Positions 53,141 through 64,000 of a DNA stretch of 64,000 nt are shown piece by piece (the stretch's first letter is position 1; each line of letters begins with the position of its first letter). The stretch comes from Acanthosepion lycidas (lineage: Eukaryota > Mollusca > Cephalopoda > Sepiida > Sepiidae), in assembly GCA_963932145.1 (NCBI GenBank), contig OZ010616.1, positions 51,543,986 through 51,607,985 of the forward strand, in the 5' to 3' direction. Below the pieces are notes generated by a model. That model was not told the origin of the DNA. It made no database searches and worked only from the letters and a program-made list of their open reading frames with translations. The position numbers and the translations under genes are program-made.

Positions 53141-55345
53141 ACCATTTTTTAATTTGATATGAGCAATGAACATGTTCAGGATTTGAAAAGAATATAGGTT
53201 CCTTCTTTTTTTTTTTTTTTTTATTTACATGACCTCATATTTCAAATGTGCATTTTTGCAAACTTTTCATAATGTCAGTAAAGTTTATAAGGTTGCAGTA
53301 AATAAATAAGAGAAAACTTGCTGATAAATATTTATAAATGTGGAAAATAAATGAAACTCGTGGCCTTTGCTTGCAAATTGTAATAAAATCATTTGTTTTT
53401 ACAGACCCTTCATTGCATATATAATTGGAGTTATGTGCCCACATTACCAAAATGATTTTGTTCAAAGTTTTTTCATTTTTTTTTTTAATAGCATCAATAT
53501 ATGATTTATGCTTTCCTTGTTGACCAATTAAAAATGAAAATTTATCTGATATATTTTTTACAACTTCGGAAAGATTAATAATGTGGTCAAAATAAGAAAT
53601 GAATATTTGAAATATGAGTTAGATAAAAAAGAAAAAAGTAATTTCTTATCAATATCTCTCTTAGGTGTATTATTCTTATGCAATATTTCTTTTTTCTTTT
53701 TATGTAAGTGTGGGATAGTGTTAAATATTACATGTGGATTAATTACACACATACACACATATAGCTATATACATAAACTTATAACCTGAGTAAAATCATT
53801 ACTACTAATTTATATCTAATACACATTTGTCCTCTTCTCAGACTCCTTCACTCTGTTATCCCCCTTTGCATCTTAGTGTCTTTATTGCCTTGTTTTTGGT
53901 GGTGCATGAAACAAAATATATTCATCAGTGTGATGAATATTTTTATATAAAAAATATATTAGGAGAAAAATGTATGGCAAAATGGAAAACGTTTTCTTTT
54001 GACACATTTTGTCCTTTATGACTTCATTGGACATAAATTTGTTATGTTGGTGTGAAAGGGATGCTGGGAAATTTTTTTTTTTTTTTCTTTTTTGCTTTTA
54101 TTGTATTTTTTTAAAAATCTAGCTGATTTCATTTAGATTCTTTTTCTTCCCATTACTTTTGTTAGCAGATACACCCTCCCACACACACTGATAATAGAAA
54201 AAGAAATTGTGCCCTTGTTCTTAAAAAAAAAAAAGAAAGTTTCACCATTCCTAGTGGAACTTCTATTATCAGAACTGTGATATCTAAAGCGAGAGAAAGA
54301 AAAACAAATCTAAATAAAATTGGCTAGATTAAAAAAATTTTTAAATGTAAAATTCTCAGAATCACTTGTTCATGCATATGTGTAATTACACCAACATAAC
54401 AAACTTAGTCCAGTAATGTCCTAACGTATGAAGCACGTCATAAGAAAACTTCAACTTTTTCATACACATTTTTCCCCTGATATCATTTTCAATCTGTAAA
54501 TGTATGTATGTATGTGTGGATGTGTGTGTATGTATACACACACACACACACACACACACACATCTCCCTCTCTATATATATCTGTAAAGACAATATAAGT
54601 AGAAGACAAAAAGGAAAACTTTTCTTTATCAACATGTTTTGTTCTCTGAGGAACTCTGACGGTAAATATCAAAATGTTATTTTGTCAACTGTATTTATAT
54701 GCAGAGGTAAATTATATAAGTATTAAAATTTTAAATTTGAGAGCACTAACATATTATTAAAGCTAGCTGTTTATGGTAAGGTAAATTATGAAGGATGCTA
54801 AATGCTGTAATTTATTACCTAAAGTCTATTGGGGAAGGAAATGTCTTGGTTTGGTAAATAAGTTTTCTTTTTGTCTTGTACTTATATCCATCAAAATCAG
54901 TTTTAATTAAATTCAACCATCAAGGCCTTTTTAAGTTTTTACTGCATTTTTCCAAGTTGGAGGAAACTTCCACTGGTTGAAAACGGTTTCATGGTTTATC
55001 TGTAGGAAACATAAAATCAGACAAACCGAACGCTCAAGGAATTTCACAAATCCTGATCTGTATATACTGGTTAGCCAAAACTCTAAACCAGCTGGTATTG
55101 TTATACGTAACTATTATATAGGTAAGTATAGTATTAACTATATAAATATTGTGTTAACTCTACAAATAACATATTACATTCCAATAAATCTATTAATAGC
55201 ATCCTTCTTACATACAGTAGCAGTTTCCCAGTCAAGTAACAGTTTATCCAAAATTTTGATCCTGATATACATCCAATTATTTGAAAATTGGGAAAAAAAT
55301 TTTTAAAATTAAACATAGACCTTATTGTTTGAATTTTTAATAAAA
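53141..55345. other. 3' UTR and AT-rich flank
   Basis: Includes the 3' UTR (to about 53400), a LINE tail scrap at 53830-53915 ('atccccctttgcatcttagtgtctttattgcctt') and a (TATG)n/(CA)n/(TA)n tract at 54498-54580. No gene recognised. Confidence 0.55.
53301..53387 (+). promoter_or_regulatory. Candidate poly(A) signals of the host gene
   Basis: Three AATAAA hexamers lie 160-250 bp past the stop codon, at 53301-53306, 53346-53351 and 53382-53387. The last is followed by T-rich sequence. They suggest a 3' UTR of roughly 180-280 nt. Which one is used cannot be told from sequence. Confidence 0.5.
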
Positions 55346-55349
55346 ATTG

Positions 55350-55815
55350 TTTCAATAAATACTTTTGTACTCGTCTGCAGTCACTCTCTCACAGACGTAC
55401 CGTCACCTCTCTCTGTCTTTTTTACAAATACTTTCATGGTGATTGCTCCGATGAGCTGCTTTTGCTGGTTCACAGACTTCATGAATTTTGAATTTAAGTG
55501 CTCCACTAGGCTGGCATCTCGCTCTCACCATTTCACTGTTGTAACTGTTAAATGTAGTGCTTCTTCTACTCCAATAGTTTCATCTTGCATCTCTCTCCTG
55601 GAACTCCCTTCCCTACTCCTGTTTCCCTGATAGCTTTAATCTCCAACTATTCAAATGTAATGTCAATTGACATCTCCAGATGCCTTGATCTATTCCCTAT
55701 CCTTCTTTTCATCCTTTCCTCTATCACTCCTCTTTGCTCTTGCTCCAACTCTCTGTAACCCCTTGCATGCTAGTGGCTTCTTGCCTTGCTTGGGGTGAAA
55801 TGCATAAAAAAAAAA
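55350..55815 (+). pseudogene. Jockey-like LINE 3' end
   Basis: Phrases HSLTDVPSPLSVFF, FTNTFMVIAPM, STRLASRSHHFTVVTVKCSA and then the 3' UTR 'ctgtaaccccttgcatgctagtggcttcttgccttgc' match the LINE at 12440-12910. It ends in an A-rich tail at 55807-55841. Confidence 0.78.
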
Positions 55816-55841
55816 GAAAGAAAAGAAAGAAAAAAAAAAAG

Positions 55842-57097
55842 AAATAATCTTATAATACTGCTCGTATATGTATGTGCAGACAATAACTTGTATATAAATT
55901 TGTCTTTTTTATCTGTGCAGAAAACACCTGAGATGTGTATACTTTTACACCTGTTCATGTAATCATGCTTATATATACAATATTTGCTGAATAAAAAATA
56001 TATTACCATTATACATACATACATGTATGTATGTGTATATGTACAAAACCATACTTACATAGACTTGGCAGCATGTAAAAATATATATATATATTCTATT
56101 TTACATGTGTCTTCTTATACACAAGATGTTAACATTAAAATTATCACATTGTACATGTGATGCTGTGGAAATGAAAATTAAAAAGTAACACTCTTTAGTT
56201 AATGAAAGCAAGAAAAACGGTTATTTGTCAAGCATATACTAATTAGCCGAGAATGAATGTCAAAAGCAGTGAAGATAATTTTAAAGGAGCTTTTTTTGAT
56301 AAAACCTCTGGGGAATATTCTATAAGATTTCTTATAAACTTTTGAGAAACTTCAGCTACCATTGAATTGTTTCTTTTTGTTACTTTAAATATTTTCAATA
56401 AATATGAAGAAGAATATGAAATAATCTTTTGCTTTGTTTCTGTTAGTTACCTTTTTAGAAATGACATTTGTTTTGATTTATGAATGTATAAGTTTATAAT
56501 TTGTTGTATATTTATGAAGTAACTTCTATCATTGTATTTGGTTTTATTTGTATTTTCCTTCTCATTTCCTTTTTTTTTCACAATATTTTAGCTGTTTACT
56601 CTTTAACCATTTTTAGGTAACTTTTGTCTTCCAGGCTGTTGTCGAATTCTTTGAGTGCATGTATATGCCTATATTTTTTTTTTTTTCTCACATCGCCAAT
56701 GGTTCTGGTGCCTCCCCTCCTCTTCACATCATGACTACCCTCTTGATATGGGGTGTGAAGGAAAAAACGTAAAAAGTATTTGACTTCATCCTGTAATACA
56801 GAGGAAGGTAAAAAGGTACACAGCTGAAATATTGAGAAATACAAACAATAAACATGAAGAAATTAGTTTGAGAATAAACCATATACACTGATTTTAAAAA
56901 AGAAAAAAAAAAAAATCAACTTCATGTGACAAAAATCAAACATAAATTTTACATACATGGATATTCAAATTATATATGCGCCATTCATCTATATACCATA
57001 CTGGTTTACACGCATGCACACACAGTAATATAACTTAGACATTCCATTTATTTATATACATACTGAGACATTCCATTCATTTATATGCATACTGCTT

Positions 57098-57100
<3 letters not shown>
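55842..57100. other. AT-rich flank, nothing recognised
   Basis: A small minus-strand frame at 56596-56844 has no motif. Confidence 0.45.

Positions 57101-57101
<1 letters not shown>

Positions 57102-57160
<59 letters not shown>
57102..57160. repeat. (CA)n microsatellite
   Basis: About 28 CA units. Confidence 0.95.
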
Positions 57161-57162
<2 letters not shown>

Positions 57163-57352
57163 GTGCATATATATATCTCAACATTTACTCTTTTGTTTAT
57201 TAGAGATTAAATTACATCACTTAACATCTTCTATAACTTACTTTGGCTTGCAGTTAGCCTGAAGTATATTTATGAACATTCTTAAATTTCAAAATCTTGA
57301 AAAAAATCTTTTACTCCTTTTTATAAAAACTTGATGCAAAATAAAATTCCTA

Positions 57353-57432
57353 TTAGGTTGGTGCAAAAATAATGTCGTTTTCTCACATATGTTACTATGT
57401 GAGAAAACGACATTATTTTTGCACCAACCTAA
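57353..57432. mobile_element. Mariner-type hairpin MITE, short form (copy 5), perfect
   Basis: 80 bp: two 37-bp arms that match perfectly around the 6-nt loop TGTTAC. TA flanks both sides (57351-57352, 57433-57434). It starts TTAGGTTGGTGCAAAAATAA. It lies about 4.2 kb after the stop codon of the host gene. Confidence 0.95.
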
Positions 57433-57835
57433 TATTTGCCTTGATAACATTCATCAGAGGATGAAATGCATTGGCTAAGAAAAGTTTTCCTTTGTGTGTT
57501 TGTAAATGTGTGTGTATGTGGGAGTGTCTGACTTTGCGGTTAGATATTCCAATTATAAAATTTTATAATTGATAATTGTTAATTGCACTTTCCTAGTAAT
57601 GATCTTTCCTAACTGGTGGGTTACTGCATTTTAATTAATTATCCACTCTTTCTTTAATTATTAACTAGATTTATTTTTTTTTATTTTTATATGCAGTTAG
57701 AATTTTAAATTTGTGTTGGTTAACAAAATTAAGTAACCTCTCACAAAACAAATTACCTTCATAAAAAAAAAAAAATATTGGAAAGTTCTGAAGTAGCCAA
57801 ATAGATAAGTATTGAACTCCATGATATTTGATCTC

Positions 57836-57850
57836 TCTCTCACACACACA

Positions 57851-57891
<41 letters not shown>

Positions 57892-57915
57892 TATTTAAAA
57901 AAAAAAAAAATTTAT
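57836..57915. repeat. (CT)(CA)(TA)n tract then poly(A)
   Basis: About 18 TA units and 14 A. Confidence 0.9.
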
Positions 57916-58458
57916 AACATCAATGTTATAAAATTACTACAAAAATAGCCATTTTGTTTCAACACCCTCGGTGTCTTATCAAGTGATGTTGTTGAATATA
58001 AAATAAATGGTTTTAAAAGTTTCAAATTAATTAACAATCCTTTGCAAGGGGAAAACATTGTTACAAAAGCTAGATGGGCCAATCAAATACAAGTATAATT
58101 TCAAAAAGCTTGACAACGAAGTCATGTTATATCTATTCAGATGTTTAAAATATGGGTAGTATTAAAAAAGAATTTATTCTAACCAATAATTACTAGATTA
58201 TATGATAAAATTTAATATTAAAATTAAAGACTGCTAATTTCAAAATCAAAATTTAATTGCTATTAAGTTTACAACTATAAAATTACTGAGGAGAAAAGAA
58301 GAAATATATGTTATTCAATTTATTTTTTCATTGAAGTTACTTTAGCTATATTTAATATCCGGTCATTTGACAATGTCTACATTTTAATCCTAAGAGTGTG
58401 TGAATGGGGTCCTAAACTCACGCGTAAAACAAACGCAATCAGATTATAATATATAAGC

Positions 58459-58480
58459 ACCCAGACAGACAGACAGACAG

Positions 58481-58535
<55 letters not shown>

Positions 58536-58540
58536 GACGA
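58459..58540. repeat. (CAGA)n(TA)n(CA)n compound microsatellite
   Basis: Six CAGA units, about 23 TA units and a short CA run. Confidence 0.93.
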
Positions 58541-59185
58541 GACAGAGAACATCTCCACGGTTGTTCATGAAAAAAAAAAAAATAGGAAGTGGGGGGGAGA
58601 GGGAAACCAACACACACGTACATACATACACAATTAAAAGTGAATGCACTTTCCATGCACATAGACAACCATAAATACATGCGCACACATCCAGACATTG
58701 ACCCAGACAATCAGATACCACAACCAATAAATATTTAAGACTGAAAGTGTCATTACACAAATGTTAACCACTTATTGAAATATCTATATATCTATATATA
58801 TATATATATATATATATAAACACACACACTCTCACAGAGGCTCCCAAAGAAATGAATACACACTTCAGGAAAGTAAAACCTTGCATAGATATTGTAAAAC
58901 TAAATTTATTCAGATATCACAAAATTAATATAAATCATCTTTGGATGTTACAATAACAAGAAATTCTCAAAACAATGGTGTTTAGCTTCCAGACATTAAT
59001 ATGGATTATTATTAATCTTGCATTCCTCAAGACAAATATGCATCTGCCATGTTGTAGGCATCTCACTTATTGATGCTTCAGCAATGAGGGTAATATGTCA
59101 AGAAAATATTGTAAGACAGTAAACAATGTTATTGCAACTATGAAACACAAGTCATTCTTTTCCCGACAGACTCTTTGTGGGCGTC

Positions 59186-59233
<48 letters not shown>

Positions 59234-60622
59234 GGACCTGTTTATTCAAATATATAGCACAAATTAAAAATCTTAAATTCATATATGCATGTCTCTATTC
59301 ACTTATATACAGTTTATGCATATTTTTACACACACACATTCAAAACTATCACCATATTAACACTTTTTCTTTATACACATTTACACACATGCACATATTT
59401 CTGCATACATACATACATGTTATTAAGAAATACACACATCTGCATCCTTGCATATGTAATTAAGTTTACTTTTAACCAACCATCCTATGCACAACAGTTG
59501 GGAACACATGAAAACAGACTTTTCAAAGTATACACTTAACGGCCCGATTTGGACTTATTGAAGAAAGTTTTCATTCTTAATTTTAGTTAATGAACAACTC
59601 TTGAAAAGTCCAACTTATTTTATAAATATTGATAAAAATTAATAAAAAATAAATAAAAATGGCACAGAAAGCTATGAAAAACTAAAAAAAATATTTATAT
59701 ACATTCTTTTTAAGTGTTCAGTTCATTTATCATTTTCAGATCAAACCTTTATGAACTGAAGATTTTGATTGTTTAAATTTTAAAGTACACATAAAATGAA
59801 CTGTATTTGACTTTAATATGTATTGATTTTTACCTTCTGTCATTCCATATAAGTTTTATTTTATTTTTTGTAAGAGAAGAGAATAGTTCTTAAAAGATGC
59901 TAATTAAAAAAAAAAAATTCTAATCTGATAAAAATGTTTGCATTTTTTGCTTATCTGACTTTGAATCAGTTTTTGCATTTCTTTTATAACCAGAAAATGT
60001 TTTATTTCAAAACTTTTTTAAAGTAAGTCATGAATAAATTTTTACATTTTCATGACAAAAAAAATCCTTTATTTCAATTTTACAATCACTTTTGTTTCTC
60101 ATAGAAAAATAGGATCTTCCTTAAAAGCAGTTTTTTTTTTTTTTTTTTTTTTTTCATTTTATATACACACCTCTCTTTCACATATATATAAGTTCTGTTA
60201 CACTATAAAAGGATTCCAAAATAAATTTTGATGTTTGGTTATTTGGTGAAATTTTTTTTTTTTTTTCAATTGTCTGACTGAGAACTTCCAGTATCCCAGT
60301 CTATATATATATATATATATATATATATCCTATAAATATAGCATACCTTAAAACTATATTTTATCATATACATGTGTCTGTGTACACACACATACATTCG
60401 TTTTTAACTATAATTTTCCTTTATACATATGCATATTCAAATACCTTTTCCTTATTAAAAGGTTAAAAAGGATCCTTCCATGTTCAAGCCTCTCTTTAAA
60501 ATCAATCACTTTCTTTAAAATCAATCACTCTGTTCTAAGATAATGATTCCAATTAAAGTGTATAATTTTGGCTTTTAAAAAGTAAATGGACCAATTTTAG
60601 TTTTTTTTTAATTTTACAATCA

Positions 60623-60660
<38 letters not shown>

Positions 60661-61859
60661 AAAGACAATACAGTAAAAAAAAATGTATAATTTTGATAAG
60701 TGTTATTTTTTTCATTATTTTACATTTTGTTCAGATAATTTAATGCCTTTGTGTTGTTGACCTTTGCTTACAAGATGTGGTAAGCTGGCAAAAAATTTTG
60801 TTTGAAAAAGGGCTTCAAATGTTATGACTCTTCTCAATTTACTTATTTTTTTTTTACATTGTTTTGTATTTAAAAAAAAGCAATGATAATATATAAAAAT
60901 GTTTTTGTATGTTAAACATGAAGCATCTAAATCTTCATAAACCAATATTATGGTAAAATGTCAATAAATTGCTGTCTAATTATAACAAATCTTTTACAAG
61001 CAATTCAGTATATGATGTCCTCATGATTACCTGTTTTGTAAACAGAATAATGTCCACAGATTACATCATATTTTTAGCCCCAAACAACTTACGAAGTTGT
61101 ACCAACTGCTGCCTTTTACCTAAAAATAACTTTTATTTTATATCTTTCTCTGGAGTTAATTATTTTTTTTTTTTTTTTTTTTTTTTGGTGGGGGAGGGGT
61201 TGTTTTATTTTTCAAATCCTTTGATCTATTTTTGGCATAACAAGAAAGATCTGTTTTGTTCTGCAGAAAGTTAACAAATCTTCATTTATCATGAAGTAAC
61301 TTATCTAATTCAATTTCATTTGTTGCAGTTTCATAGATAAATGTAGCTGCATCCGTTAGCACCAGAAAAAACAAACAACTTTATTATTTGTGCCCTTCTT
61401 GGATATTTTTAATTTTTATGCATTCAAATAATTGTAAACCTTTCTCAAACATCATCAGTGGGGTATGTTGTACCTTAGAATTAACAACCTATCACTCAAA
61501 ATAATACAATGAAAAGGAGTGCTGGAAAGTCTTCAGTCGAAAGAATATCTTCAGATTTGATAAAATGATCAAACATTGGGATTTCTTATGGAATCCTTTC
61601 ATAAGGCTGAGAACTTTTCAACATATCCTCATGTATTTTCTTATGCTATATCAACTGGTAATGGTTGAGTCATATTTTAAAGCTTCTAACTAACAAAGAA
61701 TTGATCTATGAGCTCCATCCATCAACAGGTGATATATTGTGGGTCATATTATAAAACTTATTACTTATATATTATTTCATTTGTATGTTTTTCTGTCAAT
61801 GTAAATGACATGATCTAAAAAGTGAAAAAATAAAAATATATTAAAAAAAATTGTTACTG

Positions 61860-61860
<1 letters not shown>
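58541..61860. other. AT-rich flank with simple repeats, nothing recognised
   Basis: (TA)n at 58786-58818, 59192-59231 and 60301-60328; poly(T) at 60131-60154, 60626-60653 and 61160-61184. No coding, SINE or LINE match is seen. Confidence 0.5.
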
Positions 61861-61861
<1 letters not shown>

Positions 61862-61900
<39 letters not shown>

Positions 61901-61901
61901 C
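61862..61901. repeat. Poly(T) run of about 38
   Basis: Uninterrupted T run ending in CAGGTACAG. Confidence 0.95.
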
Positions 61902-62022
61902 AGGTACAGGATGTAGAATAAGTAATAAGTATGTACTAAATATTTCAAATAGGTTGTATGGATCAATATAAGAAAATTTAACATAAAAGCAACAGTAAAA
62001 ATTGTTACGAAATCACATCAGG

Positions 62023-64000
62023 ACACTCATATGGATGTCATGTATGGCGTCCAATTCATTCAGAGATGTCTAAACTATCATCTCTATAGAACCAATTCAA
62101 GTTGTATTCTTAAATAGCCTCATCAGATCAAGACTCATATGGATGTCATGCATGGCATCCAATTCATTCAGAGATGTCTAAACTATCATCTCTATAGAAC
62201 CAATTCAAGTTGTATTCTTAAATAGCCTCATCAGATCAAGACTCTCATATGGATGTCATGCATGGCATCCAATTCATTCAGAGATGTCTAAACTATCATC
62301 TCTATAGAACCAATTCAAGTTGTATTCTTAAATAGCCTCATCAGATCAAGACTCATATGGATGTCATGCATGGCATCCAATTCATTCAGAGATGTCTAAA
62401 CTATCATCTCTATAGAACCAATTCAAGTTGTATTCTTAAATAGCCTCATCAGATCAAGACTCATATGGATGTCATGCATGGCATCCAATTCATTCAGAGA
62501 TGTCTAAACTATCATCTCTATAGAACCAATTCACGTTGTATTCTTAAATAGCCTCATCAGATCAAGACTCTCATATGGATGTCATGCATCGTATCCAATT
62601 CATTCAGAGATGTCTAAACTATCATCTCTATAGAACCAATTCAAGTTGTATTCTTAAATAGCCTCATCAGATCAAGACTCTCATATGGATGTCATGCATG
62701 GCATCCAATTCATTCAGAGATGTCTAAACTATCATCTCTATAGAACCAATTCAAGTTGTATTCTTAAATAGCCTCATCAGATCAAGACTCTCATATGGAT
62801 GTCATGCATGGCATCCAATTCATTCAGAGATGTCTAAACTATCATCTCTATAGAACCAATTCACGTTGTATTCTTAAATAGCCTCATCAGATCAAGACTC
62901 TCATATGGATGTCATGCATGGCATCCAATTCATTCAGAGATGTCTAAACTATCATCTCTATAGAACCAATTCAAGTTGTATTCTTAAATAGCCTCATCAG
63001 ATCAAGACTCTCATATGGATGTCATGCATGGCATCCAATTCATTCAGAGATGTCTAAACTATCATCTCTATAGAACCAATTCAAGTTGTATTCTTAAATA
63101 GCCTCATCAGATCAAGACTCTCATATGGATGTCATGCATGGCATCCAATTCATTCAGAGATGTCTAAACTATCATCTCTATAGAACCAATTCAAGTTGTA
63201 TTCTTAAATAGCCTCATCAGATCAAGACTCTCATATGGATGTCATGCATCACATCCAACTCATTCAGAGATGTCTAAACTATCATCTCTATAGAACCAAT
63301 TCAAGTTGTATTCTTAAATAGCCTCATCAGATCAAGACTCATATGGATGTCATGCATGGCATCCAATTCATTCAGAGATGTCTAAACTATCATCTCTATA
63401 GAACCAATTCAAGTTGTATTCTTAAATAGCCTCATCAGATCAAGACTCATATGGATGTCATGCATCGCATCCAATTCATTCAGAGATGTCTAAACTATCA
63501 TCTCTATAGAACCAATTCAAGTTGTATTCTTAAATAGCCTCATCAGATCAAGACTCTCATATGGATGTCATGCATGGCATCCAATTCATTCAGAGATGTC
63601 TAAACTATCATCTCTATAGAACCAATTCAAGTTGTATTCTTAAATAGCCTCATCAGATCAAGACTCTCATATGGATGTCATGCATGGCATCCAATTCATT
63701 CAGAGATGTCTAAACTATCATCTCTATAGAACCAATTCAAGTTGTATTCTTAAATAGCCTCATCAGATCAAGACTCATATGGATGTCATGCATGGCATCC
63801 AATTCATTCAGAGATGTCTAAACTATCATCTCTATAGAACCAATTCAAGTTGTATTCTTAAATAGCCTCATCAGATCAAGACTCATATGGATGTCATGCA
63901 TCGCATCCAATTCATTCAGAGATGTCTAAACTATCATCTCTATAGAACCAATTCAAGTTGTATTCTTAAATAGCCTCATCAGATCAAGACTCTCATATGG
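62023..64000. repeat. 108/110-bp satellite array, 18 full units, open at the window end
   Basis: CATATGGATGTCATGCATGG-type starts lie at 62028, 62136, 62246, 62354, 62462, 62572, 62682, 62792, 62902, 63012, 63122, 63232, 63340, 63448, 63558, 63668, 63776, 63884 and 63994. Units are 108 bp (AAGACTCATATGG) or 110 bp (AAGACTCTCATATGG). Each has a near-palindrome GGATGTCATGCATGGCATCC centred on ATGCAT. Variation is concentrated just after ATGCAT (TGGCATCC, CGCATCC, CGTATCC, CACATCC). Confidence 0.97.

Noticed and set aside
62023-64000. CRISPR array
   Set aside because: Units are tandem and contiguous with no unique spacers, in an animal genome; it is a satellite.

Overview
The window reads as AT-rich, repeat-dense genomic DNA of an invertebrate animal, most likely a lophotrochozoan and plausibly a cephalopod mollusc. 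The reasons are introns of 0.6 to 12 kb with GT-AG borders, many (TA)n tracts, decayed LINEs, tRNA-derived SINEs, Ty3/Gypsy remnants, and a gene whose domain set fits that group. The taxon is inference. No prokaryotic gene organisation, operon or CRISPR array is present.

One host gene is supported. It lies on the + strand from before base 1 to the stop codon at 53138-53140. I rebuilt it by hand from nine exons: 313-435, 2392-2838, 10256-10276, 17290-17431, 18080-18216, 24347-24490, 34749-34766, 47017-47142 and 52410-53140. The reading frame stays open across all eight introns and gives 629 residues; the start codon is upstream of the window. In order the product carries the end of a probable winged-helix fold, a farnesoic-acid O-methyltransferase-like domain (PF12248 type), a second winged-helix-like domain, and a C-terminal nucleoside phosphorylase/nucleosidase domain (PNP_UDP_1 type) that resembles the version found in NLR-like proteins and keeps the key Glu and Asp. 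Seven of the eight introns are phase 1. Two exons are only 21 and 18 nt long.

Layout: 1-179 mariner transposase tail; 313-53140 the host gene. Its introns hold a non-LTR RT fragment (1040-1680), five mariner-type hairpin MITEs in the window (four of them in introns), SINE copies (10309, 43005-43992, 47390), LINE remnants (12440-13420, 14690-15470, 25370-28860, 35480-36400, 38690-39330, 39577-43000), two Gypsy pol ruins on the minus strand (20580-23850 and 29280-32760), a 17-bp minisatellite with a poly(A) hexamer in every unit (18302-19126), a 925-bp polypyrimidine tract (37679-38603), and a 506-bp palindrome whose arms each contain a tRNA-like sequence (50897-51402). From 53141 to 61990 there is AT-rich DNA with LINE scraps, microsatellites and a fifth MITE but no recognised gene. 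From about 62023 to the window end there is a 108/110-bp satellite array.

The most interesting items are the multidomain gene itself, its microexons, the intronic array of sense-strand AATAAA units that could yield a product lacking the phosphorylase domain, the MITE family with the same 37-6-37 hairpin plan as human MADE1, and the tRNA-like palindrome.
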